Shown here one piece after another: positions 22,763-34,650 of a stretch of 64,000 nt of DNA (its first letter is position 1; each line of letters starts with the position of its first letter). Source of the DNA: Sclerodactyla briareus. Taxonomy: Eukaryota > Echinodermata > Holothuroidea > Dendrochirotida > Sclerodactylidae. The notes under the pieces were generated by a model. The model was not told the origin of the DNA and ran no database searches. It was given only the letters and a program-made list of their open reading frames with translations. Both the position numbers and the translations under genes were made by a program. The DNA lies in the NCBI GenBank assembly GCA_026419785.1, contig JAODTK010005568.1, positions 164,049 through 228,048 of the forward strand, written 5' to 3'.

Positions 22763-24400
22763 GAATAAACCTTATGACACGATCCTGATGATGGTCACTG
22801 AAACGGATCCACAATCATTACAAACCGGTTTTGTTTCCCAAATGATGCAAGGAATCACTAACCATTTCTGCGTTCTTGTTATCTTACTGCGTAGGACGTA
22901 CTCTCGTACCAATAATTGTTCGACCCCCCGCCCTTCACTTGATTTACGTGCGAAACTGGGTTGCAACTCCATCATTTATTGGAGGAAGCCATCGCAGGTT
23001 ATAAGGCTCCCGGCTCATGAACTAGGAGTTCTCTCTCTCATAGCCTTTGAGGCCTGGTTGATTCTTTCTTGCAATGCTCGTATAGCACATGGAGACTGCT
23101 GTTTGTGCAATCAAAGCTATCTTACTGCTTTGTACATTGTCATGGTGTTCTCCCCTTTCACACAGCAGAATATAATTCTGTCCCTTTACCATACCGCCCG
23201 CGCTATTTATTTTCTAATGTGATATTGTGGTTGTGTTTTCTCGTCTTTGTGTAATTCATCTCTTCTTCTTTTTTCGTGGCAAATATGACAAACCTGCTTC
23301 TACACGTTTGGGCCTATATCACGGATTTCTTCCAAGAATAACACTCCGTGTAGGAAGATGGCAGACTATGTTTCAGCTTACTCCTCGTGATATCATGAAG
23401 TTTTCGGATTAAGGAATATAAGAGACCAGTGGGTATCAACCAATACAGCTGCTGGGGTTTCCGACTGAAGCATGCAGGCTCATTTGCTAGATTGGTCCAG
23501 GATAGTAAACCCCCTACACAATATTGCTTGTGCCCCGAACCTACTAGGTTGCACCACATTGTCAAACAATATTTACAAGTGGTGCTCTGTATAGATAAAG
23601 ATTGCAGTACGCAAGTTAGTGTAAAAACCTTTATTATTTTACCACGTGGCTCTATGCCCATCATGTGCTTTGTTAATTAGTATATGCCCACGGCGTTGTG
23701 TTTTTATTTTTTCATTTCATGTATGTTATTATCATATTCAAAGATGGTAGTCAGCATCATGTGTGAGAGCACTGTCTCCAATAGTGAGAGGTCACTCGTA
23801 TAAGAGGCAATTAAGGGGATGAAGGAAAATACCTTTGACCCTGGAAACAAATTAGCATGCATGTGTCGATGTGACAATTGTTAATCAAGCAAGCAAATTG
23901 TCTTCTCTCAGGTAGATAGGATGATCTACCCGCTGGCATGCATGGGTGCGACTTTTCTGATTTGTAGTCATTCAAATTTTAAATTGACATAACAACACCT
24001 ATACACAGTGGTACCTCGTACCGAATTTATTTTCGTTTCAGTCACTCCTCCGTTCGCAGCCCTCCTCACACATTCCCGGTATAATATGTCAGGGGGAGGG
24101 GGAGGGGGGTCGACAGATGCGCCCCGGGGAAACACCAGAAATGAAGGAGGGGAAGAGGAAGTTGTGGGAGAACAAAGGCAAACTCGTTTTAGATGACACA
24201 AAATAGGAACAATTAATTGACCGATGAATGAAAAAATGGGTATCTGCCGGCCCGTAACTAAGAGCCCGCTCGCCCATTACGAGAACCATAAGTTTCTATA
24301 TTCATGAGGTATTCATAATGCGGAGAGGGGTCCATTTTTCATAAGGTCGTTATTCAACTGTCGCGAGAGATTCGTATGAATTTAGAGGCAAAGGTTCTCA
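22763..24400. other. No gene recognised
   Basis: The longest frame is 144 codons on the plus strand (22,788-23,222). It has scattered cysteines but no known domain. Shorter frames follow at 23,227 and 23,429. G-rich GGGGGAGGGGGAGGGGGG lies near 24,091-24,109. Confidence 0.4.
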
Positions 24401-24404
24401 TTTG

Positions 24405-24603
24405 TCAGGAATGTTCGTAATTCGTTATGGAGCAAAGGGTCCGTAATTCATGATGGACAGAAAAGTTCGTTTCTCATATAAATACAATGTATATTAATGC
24501 CTATTATGGGATATGATTTCTCTTCTTCCTCTCTATTATTAATTACGAACTTTTTTTTTTTGTGTCTATTATGAATTACGAACCCTTCGCTCCATTATTA
24601 TCC
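24405..24603. repeat. Imperfect inverted repeat (MITE-like hairpin)
   Basis: The left arm (24,405-24,477) contains TATGGAGCAAAGGGTCCG, then TAATTCATGATGGACAG, then AAAAGTTCG. The right arm (24,530-24,600) is its reverse complement at roughly 85% by eye, containing CGAACTTTTT, TATTATGAATTACGAACC and CTTCGCTCCATTATT. The spacer is about 50 bases. Related GTTCGTAATTCATAATGG-like words occur upstream to about 24,300. Confidence 0.8.
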
Positions 24604-24609
24604 TAACAG

Positions 24610-25842
24610 GGGGACTCAATCCTCTCCTCACTTGGATTTTCTTGCTATATACGTTGACACATTCATCGGGAGATATTCTTTTCGTAACCGTTCCAAGTGG
24701 CGTAGTCCTCGAATTGAAAGTAACATCGTGCCCCCATCTGTAGTGCCACCGCCCCACCTGAGTATGCAGCGGAGTCAAAGAAAAATCAGATTTTTCACTT
24801 CCACCAACTGCTACACTTGCACATCCAGATGGTGCAACTAAGCTCCGCAAGTGTCATCTCTGGTGATCTAGGAGGTATGAAAAGCTAAAATTGTTCTCCC
24901 CACCGAGAACTCGCCCATCCTTTCAACCTTGGAAAATGTTCACTCCTCAATGGGGCAATATTTTTCCCACATTGGTCCGAAGTAACCTGCCCGTTATATT
25001 GAGTCAGATATACGTCAGGTGGCAGAAGCAATTAAATCAAGTCAGGACCAACCCATTATCTTAGTCATCCGGGGCTGCGCATATCCAAGTTGAGATTGAG
25101 GGCCTGGGGGGGGGGGGGGACGTTTTTTCAAGAAAAACAACTGTGGGAAAACACACTTTGACGGGGGCTAGAGACGTTAAGTTAAGCTGGACATGGCGCA
25201 GCCTAAATCACCCGGGAAGGGTAATTTCCGGCAATCTGGGGGGCTCGTAACCCAAAATTTTCTGGTAGGCTCCGCCCACCGATGGTGCGCGCCTCGTTGA
25301 TAATTTGGTGACCCCAATCCGAATGTCTGTTCCCCCCACCCTGGTGCCCCAGAAATTGCCAGAATGGAGAGTCTGGTGACGCCACTTGCCCCAAGGCACT
25401 CAATATTATTCGAGAGAATGGAAAAATGACTGGTGCAGCATGACCTTGAGCATGCATGGTGAATGGATGTTGTAATGCAGATGAACTTGGCATTTAGTAA
25501 GATACCAATCATGGAGGGGGGTCTGTGGGCGAACATAAAAGTTAGTCTGTTCAATGATAGTATTGGTTTGTTATCAGTGCGTAAACATGCCTGATTCATT
25601 GTCAAAATCTGACCCGTGTATGATAAATGGCATAAATAATGTTCTTTCCATGATAACTTCCAGCTGTGCATGTTGCACGATGTTTGAAAAATGATATTGG
25701 TATTTTGTTGAGGCTGGTCGCGAGGGAGGAATGGAGCAGGTGAATAACGGCCGTATGGGGTATATTATAGAGGTATATAGTAAGCATCTGTGGCAGCTGA
25801 TCTTACATTAATTAAACTGCCTAAACCTACTTCCCTTTGCAG
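24610..25842. other. No gene recognised
   Basis: A G run lies at 25,107-25,119. The minus-strand frame 25,177-25,671 (164 codons) is the longest ordinary-composition frame in the region, but its translation shows no known domain. It may be chance. Confidence 0.4.
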
Positions 25843-28215
25843 TCACTTTTTCTATAAAAAAATATATTGAAATATCCAATGTACACATGGACTATCCGGA
25901 GATGTTAGAGTAAAGTTGCTGCGATCTGAGGGGTTTTATTCTCAGCGCGCTGCGCGCCAGATCGCGTGCCGCTTCGCTCATGGGATAGCAATAGCCAGAT
26001 AGGCCTACCCCCTGCTCGAAATTACGACAACCCTCTGGAAATTCGTCTACCCTCTCCACCCCCATTTACGCACTGGTGGTCGAAACCACTTGGTTGGGAG
26101 TTGTCGTCCAAATGATGCAGGAAAGAGATCGTGTGCTCCCAGTTTCGCGATGCCTACCCGCCATTAACAGTTTTCAATTCTGTTTTGCTGTTCCAAAAAA
26201 TGCATATTATTATATTTGATTCACTATGGCCAGCATGTACTTTCGTAGTGCTTATTTGGTTTGGCGCGTGGTATGTGCGTGATCAGTAATGCACTCATAT
26301 GCATGGCGAGAGCATGCATTGACTATTTTGGAGGACAAGACGTCCGGAAACTGATTATTTTCGAGAAGTCAGGCAAAAAAAGGTGCATAAAATCGACTGA
26401 TCGCTACTTTTCCCATTGATAAAAGGTATAATTCAAATTGATGTGAATTTCCTCGATTTTGCGTTTGTGAGAGGCCCAGGACGCTAGCGTCCTGGAAGCT
26501 TGTACAGGCGTGTATAGGGTCGGGCAGTGACGTTAATAATGTGGATGTTTTTGTAACGTCCGGTTACTATAACGGAATGGTCGTTGACTAGGCCAGTCTT
26601 GACTAGCCTGCCTAGGTAGCTTTGCCTAGTCTAGCCTAATAATATGCTGGGGTTGCCGGTGGCTACTTAAACTTTAAACTCACAATCTAACAATCAGGAC
26701 AGAGTTGATTTTATGTCTTCCTTCGGTCCTTCCCAATTCGAAGATATCCGTTGTAATCTCTGAACACTGAACCACAATGGCACGAACGATCTCTTGAAAG
26801 GAGAAATGAATTCATATGTTCTAAACGCGAAAATCAGGCCGTAATTCGTAATTTCGCGGAATAGGTCCCTATGTCAAAACCTACCATTTCATAAACAACC
26901 GGCGGACTCTTTCGAAATCTAGTAGTAGTAACTGTTTTTAGTGGTTCGAGAAACCCATTTTTTATTGATTCCTTGACATCAGTCGAGGATTCTATGCAGT
27001 CATTACAGCTGACGCCTGTGAACGGCCTGCCCAGTGAAAAGTGTGGCGTAAAGAGGTGGTACTAGCTTGGTAAAAAGACGTAAATTCTGTGCAATGTTGT
27101 CGTCCTTCTACACCTTATTACGCCCTAGTCCCATGAGGATAAACTCGGGCTGCAGAGGACATACATTAGCAAAAAAGGTTAACTGAAACTGATCAGGCAG
27201 TGTGTTTATCTATTTGAAGATAGAGGTGAGTCTTGGCACGTCGCCAACGTCGTGTGGGTGCTGTTATTTGATGAATGACAGATGGTGGTATTAGTAGTGT
27301 TGCTAGCAGCGATGTACAAGCCGGTGGGACACCAGTGGATAATGTATTGCTCCCCATGGAGTCTATCGGAATTGTGGACTGTCATTAGCTGTATTACAGG
27401 GTTCTCGTAGTTCTCAAGAGCTCTACAATCCCAAATAAATGACGGGTAGTTTACTGTTAGGTGTTCTTTAGTATACTAGTAATGCTGGCTTTGGCTTCAC
27501 GATTCAGAGTCGAACTAGTGTGTGCCAAGTAATGTGCTTTCTTCTTTCTAGCACAGATGGTAGGCCTAGGAGAACGTGGTGTAAAACGCATCCTGAAGTT
27601 CAACAAGATCTCAAATCGCTGCTGTGATCCGAGAAAAAAACAATGGATTGAGAAATTAGAATGGGCTGTTTTTGAAGAATGTGTTATGTAGGCATTCACC
27701 TTCGAATAACAGGCCTATTAAAGGAAAATCGTGGACGGGTGCTGTTCTTGTTGTTACAGTGCATGACTACATGGACTAGTCTTGAACTTTTCCCTTCAAA
27801 GACCGAGAAATGAATGAAATATGTTCGTATTGCGTCGTGGGGGGGGGTGGGGGGGGCGGGGTGACTCCGTTCCACCCCTGGGGTGCGCCAACCCGATATC
27901 CCATATGTGCACTGATATTGTCCTTAAATTATTTAATGGTCCACATTTTAAGGCCTCAAGTGATTCCATGCTCATGTAAAACTTGCGCACTAGGATGATA
28001 GAGAAGCGAACCGGTAAACGGATTTGAAGTAACAATTTAGCAGGGCTGCGGTCTACATTGTATTAACTCAGCTCGCGATCTTCAGTGCTGGCCAAACCCA
28101 ACACACCTCAACCTTTACACCCTTACGACACCTACCCACCATTCACTGTAAAATCTGTGAGCGGATACTATGTCCGGTATTGGAGGATCCTCCCGGCAGC
28201 TGCGGCAATAATGGA
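25843..28215. repeat. 2.9-kb direct duplication, copy A
   Basis: Collinear with 28,774-31,350. It begins at ACTTTTTCTATAAAAAAAT and runs through TCAGCGCGCTGCGCGCCAG, GGCCCAGGACGCTAGC, GGTTGCCGGTGGCTAC, TTTCTAGCACAGATGG and a GGGGTGGGGGGG block. Differences are mostly single-base insertions and deletions, getting denser to the right. No coding domain was recognised. A plus-strand frame after TTTCTTTCTAG (27,537 onward) is open for about 45 codons in copy A but broken in copy B. Confidence 0.9.
26476..26495. repeat. 20-base perfect palindrome
   Basis: CCAGGACGCT followed by AGCGTCCTGG is its own reverse complement. The counterpart near 29,431 has one extra base and a changed right end. Confidence 0.9.
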
Positions 28216-28264
28216 CAGTAGTTTCGTTCAAAGATTTCTTCTTTCCTGACCGCCCACGCAAATA

Positions 28265-28773
28265 GCGAGTGCGTTCCAATACAACCACGAATGAACCTCG
28301 TTCCCCTCTTCCCAGACTTCGCTCCTTGTCGCCACAGCACGAATTAATGAAAAATCACAGTGCAACCAGAGATGTTTGAGATTATACAGATAACAATAGG
28401 ACACAGTCCTCTTAAATAAACTGAAAAGACAGCGACGGGCGCAAGGGCGTCGATCATGGGGGGAGGGGGGACGGATGTCCACAATATTTGGTTGAGGGGA
28501 CGCATTGCACCCCCCCCCAAATATTGAGCCCGACTGCTTTTCGCGAAACTGTATACGACAATTTCAATAGCAACCGTGTTAAACAAATGGATAAGACCTT
28601 GTATGATCAAGTTTGAGTGGAATTCTAGTCCAATTCTGAAATTTTGGCGCGCTAAGCCCGCGGGTATTTATGTACCGGTAGTGTTTGGCTTGTGCAGCCA
28701 TATGTGTTCCTTAACAAAATGCCTGCAATTAACTCTGGGTTGTTCTTATCAACGAAAACGGGTTCTCCTTCAA
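28265..28773. repeat. Dispersed repeat carrying a G-run palindromic core (copy 1)
   Basis: Collinear with 34,105-34,650. Shared blocks are GAACCTCGTTCCCCTCTT, CAGTGCAACCAGAGATG, GACGGGCGC, the core CGATCATGGGGGG...ATATTTGG...GACGCATTGC...CCCCAAATATT, and ATTTTGGCGCG...CGCGGTATTTATGTACCG. The core is an imperfect palindrome of a G run and a C run around AATATTTGG. Confidence 0.85.
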
Positions 28774-31350
28774 TCTCACTTTTTCTATAAAAAAATCTAT
28801 TGGAATATCCATGTACACATGGACTATCCGAGATGTTAGAGTAAAGTTTTCTGCATCTGCGGGTTATATTCCTCAGCAGTCGCTGCGCGCCCAGATTCGC
28901 GGTGCCCGCTTCGCTCATGGGATAGCAATAGCCAGATAGGCCTCCCCCCTGCTCGAATTCGGACAACCCTCTGGAAATTCGTTCGACCCTCTCTCCACCC
29001 CATTTACTGCACTGTGGTCGAACCATTGGTTGGGAGTTGGCGGTCCAAATGCGGAGGAAAGGATTCGTGTGGCTCCCTAAGGTTCGGCGATTGCCTCCAT
29101 CGCCATGACTATTTCACTCTTTTTGCGTGTTCCAAAAAATGCCCTATTATTATATTTTATGCACTATGGCCAGCATGTACTTTCGTAGTGCTTATTTTGG
29201 TTGCGGCGTGTCGCTATGTTGCTTGAGCTCAGTAATTGCTCTGCATATGCAGTGGCTAGAGCAGGCAATTGCCTATTTTTGGAGGACACAGACTCCGGAA
29301 ACTGATTATTTTCGAAATTCAGCTTCTACAAAAAAAGGTGAATAAAACTAGACTGAGCCTCTACTTCCCATTGAATAACAAGGTATATTCAAATTTGACT
29401 GTGAATTTCCTCGCTTTGCGTTTGTGAGAGCCCAGGACGCTAAGCGTCCTGAACTCTGTACAGGCGTGTATATGGGTCGGTCAATTAGGTTAATCGGATT
29501 TTTTTGTAACGTCCGTAATATAACGGCATGGCGTTACTAGGCTAGCTTGAAACTAGCCTAGCCTAGTGTAGCTTTGCTAGTCTAGCCTGATAATATGCTG
29601 GGGTTGCCGGTGGCTACTTAAACTTTAAACTCACAATCTAACAATCAGATACCAGTTGATTTTATGTCTTCCTGCGGTCCTTCCCAATTGCGAAATATCC
29701 GTTGTATCCTCTGAACACTGAACCACAATGGCACGAACGATCTCTTGAAAGGAGACATGAATTCTAATTTGTTCTAAACGCGAAAATCAGGCCGTAATTC
29801 GTAATTTCGGCGAATAGGTCCCTATGCAAAACCCTACCTCTTATCTAAGGCAACCGGCGTAACTCTTACTGAATCTTAGTAGTAGTACTGGTTTAGTGGT
29901 TCGAGAACCGTCCCTTGCACTGATTCCTTGACGAAGTCGAGTAATCTATGCAGTCATGACAGCCTTACTCCCTGGGACGCCTGCCCAGTGAAAGTGTGGC
30001 GTAAGAGTTGTACTACTTGGTAAAAAGACTAAATTCGGTGCACATGTGTCGCCCTTCTCCATTTATTACTCCCTGTCCCCATAGTGAATAACACTCCCTG
30101 CTGCATCAGACCATACCATTAGCCAAAAGTAACTGAAACTGTTATGCATTTGGTTTATCTATTGAATATTAGATGTGGAGTCTTGGGACACGGCAAGCAA
30201 AACGTCGTGTGGGTGCTGTTATTTGATGAATGACAGATGGTGGTATATTACGTTTTGGCTACCGCGCGATGTACCTCCTTTGGTGGGTCACCCTATGTGA
30301 TATGTACTTGCGACCCATGGAGTCTATCGAATTGTGGAACTGTGTCCCCTTACTGTATTACAGGGTCTCGTAGTTTTCTCAAGAGCTCTCCAATCCCAAC
30401 TAATGAAGGGTAGTTTACTGTGGGTTGCATATCTTTTTGATATGATTCACGATAGGATTCATGTGCTATGACCTTTTGGCTTTACGATTCGTAGTTCACT
30501 TCAGTGGTGTTGCCCAGTATGTGCTTCTTTCTTTCTAGCACAGATGGTAGTGTGCCTCAAGAACACGTGGTGTAAAACGCATCCGAAGTTCACCATGATC
30601 TCAAATCGTTCGCCTGCGTTGATCCGAGCACAAACAATTGGAGATTTGAGGTCTCTAATTGGGCGTTTTTGACGATGTGTTAATGTGGCATGCACCCGGC
30701 TTGAATGAATAATTGGCTAGCTGCTAAAAAGATCGAACATCCACTGAGACGGGGGCTGTGTGTCTGTTGTTACAGGTGCAGACTACATGGCCTATCTTGA
30801 ACTTTTTTTCCCTGCAAATGACCGAGTAAAATGAATTGAAATGTTTCCTTCTTGGTTCCTGGGTGGGGTGGGGGGGGGCGGGGTGACTCCGTTCCACCCG
30901 CAGGTTGCGCCCAACGCGGCCGATATCGCCATATGTGGCACTGAATTTGCCAATCTAAATGAGTTAACTTGCTTGATCCACATTTTAAAGCTTATCAATG
31001 TTCATGCTCATGTCCGGTACACTTGAGCAGCGTGTCAGGAACTGATAACAGAAGTCGAACTCGGCTACGGGATCTTATTAGCTGTAACGGTAACAATTTG
31101 TCGGAGGTACTTTCGACGGTCTAACAGGGTAATTACCGTGCGAAGCATCAGCGGATTCTGCACATTTCCGCTGGCTCTAAACTCCCACTCACACCATATA
31201 CTTTATATCAACCCCTCAACCTTACCATCCTCCTTACTACACTCCTACATCATCCGCTATGCCTTCTCGTAAAACTCGTTGAGCGGGATACTCATGCTTT
31301 CCGGGTATGTGGGGCACAGTTTCCCTACTGTCAAGCTTGCGGCAGTCATG
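28774..31350. repeat. 2.9-kb direct duplication, copy B
   Basis: Second copy of 25,843-28,215. It starts at CTTTTTCTATAAAAAAATC and ends in a diverged tract where GCGGGATACT and the GCAGT/GGCAG blocks can still be matched to about 28,140-28,215. The indel-rich differences resemble those of the flanks of the 6.2-kb duplication. Confidence 0.9.
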
Positions 31351-33365
31351 ACATATGGGCGTCTTCTGAGAGTTCGTCTGTCTCGACCCGGCAGTCTAAC
31401 CCAGCAAATAACAAGCCTGACCAGTCAGAGACTGATATATAAAAATATAGAGAGCACAGAGCACGACATGAACATACTAGGACAAAGTCACAAGGTTGAG
31501 GGGGAAATTTGATGTCACTATAAGGATGAATACGTTATACTTAAGGAGGGAATTAAATAGAGACGATAATAAGCAGTTCGACCATTACTATATATATAAC
31601 GCATATTATAGCAAACGAAGATTGAAAGCTGTTTGAAAAGTACATGCATTAGCAAAATACACAAAATATGACGAATGTAACAGTCATGAGAGAGTACAGA
31701 ACCTCTCTGTTGACCATACGATAAACATGACACGCAGTAAATGGAAAACTCTAATGGCGCTGAACGCAGAAGGAAAAGAGGCGGAAAGAAGCAAAGTAGT
31801 TAAGAGGCAGTAAAATACAATCAGAAGGGGTGAGGAGGAGAAAGACAAAAAGCAAAAAAGATTACGAAGAAGGGGGGCACGAGGGGATAGGGGATCTAGA
31901 AGATAAGGAAAACATAGGGGGAGGGAAAAGGGGCAGAAGCACAAAGTGACATAAAAGAGGACGGAAGATGAGGGGAAGGACAAGAGAGAAGAAAAGGCAA
32001 AAAAAGGAACGCACATCTAAAAACTAATGAAGAGTGCTTCATAAACTACACAAGACACGGAGGATATGAGGAATCGTAACATAGTACTAGGGAAACATGC
32101 GTACATCCAAATCTACTGGTGCTAAATAATGTAAATAGCCTCCTAATATTAGCTGTCTCTGGGTCTATCTAATTAAGATTCTAGCCGGGTCATAAATAAG
32201 GATGGGATGCTAGTATATTTGCGGAGGATATGTGCCCTGTTGGGATATCTGGAATAAAATATTAGTTCAGTCGAACTTGTTCCGCTACAACTTCTATATC
32301 AGAAATCGCCCTTGGAGGTTTGACTTCTAAATGTACGGTACTAATATTTCAAAGGCCATTGGGAGTACGGAGTGTAGTCTTTACCTTCACAAGTCTGTTC
32401 ATAGGCATTTCCTGTTGATTTTAAAAAATACTTTCCGGAATCTAGTAATGGGCAGGTGGTGTGATCAGCTTCTCACGGAAATGACAAAACTGCCTATGTG
32501 TTGCTGTGTTTACGAGTACAGGGTGGCGTGCTGCATTCATAACAACAAGCTCTGCAATCTTTAATCTCTAAGCCTGTTTTTCAAAACTATCGTCATATTT
32601 TGATCCTGGGTGACTTAATATTTTTAAAAAAAAAAAATTAACTGGATACCTGAACAGTCCTCCTAATGAACTGGCACAGAATAATAAATATATATATATT
32701 CAATGACTTACGTGCAGTGTGCAAGAGACCATTATATATAGTCCATCATATCGAGCAGCTACTAGATCGCAGAGTGGGTCAGGTTCCCCATATAATCGTA
32801 CCTTGTTTTCACACATAGATATGTTATCTGACATCGTGCTCCTGAGTCGACTGCCGTGAAAATTGACCACTCGGTTCTGACATTCAAATATCACCGTGTT
32901 ATATTCAGCAAGCGATAGCATAAAGGAAAATTACTAGACAGAAACCTTTTAAAGGAATGAGAATATCTTCAAACATTCAATTGGTAGGAAAAGTTGCACG
33001 TCTTATATTAATGAAGCAGTGGAATGTTCTTGAAAGCATACTCTAATGTCGAAAGAAATGCTTCCGAAAAGTAAGGTAGAACTGCTGAAGTGAGAAAAGG
33101 ACACATAGGTCTGGATCTCACACTCTGACTCATGATGAAGAAATGCACCTGTTGCTGGATCGTTACATGGATAAGACAAAGGATAATCCTAGAAAATACA
33201 GAGAATACGTTTAAAGCATGTAACAAGGTTAAAAGCGTTTTGTCAATACTGCAGTAAAAGAATAAAGAGACCGAAGTTGTGCAAGAAATAACAGTCTAAT
33301 CCGGAAAAGTTCTGGCAGTTCGCACAACCAAGCGTCAAGACACGTACTGGGATTTCAGAGCTGAT
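31351..33365. other. No gene recognised; includes a purine-rich tract
   Basis: 31,735-32,015 is strongly purine-rich on the plus strand (A and G runs), which produces a meaningless 110-codon frame on the minus strand. The rest is AT-rich with no repeat seen at this scale. Confidence 0.5.
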
Positions 33366-33369
33366 CATA

Positions 33370-33500
33370 GGCGTCGATCCCGGGGGGGGGGGGGGGGGGG
33401 ATGGGGAGTGTAAAGGTTATCCCCCCAATCTTTTGGTCAGGGTGGATGCCCTATGTACTCATCCCCCCACTATTTGAGCCAAACGTCCTAACACAGATTT
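33370..33500. repeat. G-run palindromic repeat (copy 2)
   Basis: GGCGTCGATCCC is followed by about 19 G (33,382-33,400), then CCCCCCAATCTTTTGG, then TCATCCCCCCACTATTTGAG. It has the same order as the cores at 28,440, 33,810, 34,290 and 40,020. Confidence 0.8.
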
Positions 33501-33799
33501 GATGCATTTTGCAAACGGATGTCTTTGCTAAAGTAGTCCATCTACGAGCTTGAGTCGAATTAAATGATCCAACCATTGCCTTTGCAATCTCACTCTATTC
33601 ATGACTCCGCCACGCAGTGTTAGTACTTTGCTATCTTATTATTTTGTTTGATTTTAACCGCGCTCTGGCAACCGCCGTATTCCTACATGAACCACAAGAC
33701 TGACCAATAGCCGGCAGGTGTTCCGAGTATTTTAACCCAAAGCTGTCACTTTCGTGTAGGTCTAACTTCTCTCCAAATATAAGATGCATGTTAACGGCA

Positions 33800-34030
33800 A
33801 GATTTGCCAAGGGCGGCGATCCTGGGGGCGGGGGGGTGGGCGGCGGCCCCCCAGCACTATTGGTTGAGGGGGACGCAAATGCCTTTTGCCCCCACCCCCC
33901 ATATTTGAGCTCGATACTTTTTCGCTGACACTGTATCCGACATATCCCATCATCAACCGTGTTTGACAAATGCATAATGACGCTGAATGATCAATTGGGA
34001 ATTCTGCGCTTCATATCCGATTTTTTTTTT
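33800..34030. repeat. G-run palindromic repeat (copy 3)
   Basis: GGGCGGCGATCCTGGGGG, CCCCCCAGCACTATTGG, GACGCAAATGCC, CCCCCCATATTTGAGC, CACTGTATCCGACATA and CAACCGTGTTTGACAAATG appear in the same order as the core at 28,440-28,630. Confidence 0.8.
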
Positions 34031-34104
34031 ATTGGTTGCTCCGAGGGAGAGATAAGAGTTAAAAGGGAGATAGTGGGTACGGGGGGGGGGGGTAAGAGAG
34101 TAAA

Positions 34105-34650
34105 AAGTACGAGTTGCGTTCCATACCCCACCATGAACCTCGTTCCCCTCTTTCCGACCTCGTCCCTTGTTTTCGCCACAGCACGACTTAATGGAAAATC
34201 ACAGTGCAACCAGAGATGTTTGAGATAATGCTTGTCGATAACATAGTAAACATTCTCTGAAATAAACTGATAAGACAGCTGACGGGCGCCAGGGCGGGCG
34301 ATCATGGGGGAGGTGGGACGGCGTCCCACATATTTTGGTGAGGGGGCGCATTGCCCCCCTCCCAATTATTTGGACCCGACTGCTATTTCGCTAACACTGT
34401 ATCCGACATATTCCAATAAAACCGTGTTAAAACAACTGATAATACCTGATGTCACTTGAGTGAATTTCTACTGCTCCATTCCTTGAAATTTTGGCGCGGC
34501 TAAGTGCCCGCGGTATTTATGTACCGTAGTTTTTTTTGTGACTTGTGGCAACATAATGGATGTCCTAACAAAAATGCCTGCAATTTCCGCTGGGATTTGT
34601 TCGTTATCACGAAAACGGGGTTCTCCTCCCATCTCTATCGTTTTCATAAG
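34105..34650. repeat. Dispersed repeat with G-run palindromic core (copy 4)
   Basis: Collinear with 28,265-28,773, with small indels. It ends in a truncated version of the TCTCCT-ATCTC-TTTTC block that starts the 2.9-kb unit. It is therefore probably a third, truncated copy of the same larger repeat. Confidence 0.85.

Noticed and set aside
22788-23222. 144-codon plus-strand open frame
   Set aside because: No domain or conserved cysteine pattern that I can name. It remains only a possible exon.
25177-25671. 164-codon minus-strand open frame
   Set aside because: Ordinary composition, but the translation matches no family I know and no flanking exon signals could be defined.
31684-32016. 110-codon minus-strand frame
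   Set aside because: It is the antisense reading of a purine-rich tract (Ser, Phe, Leu and Pro only).
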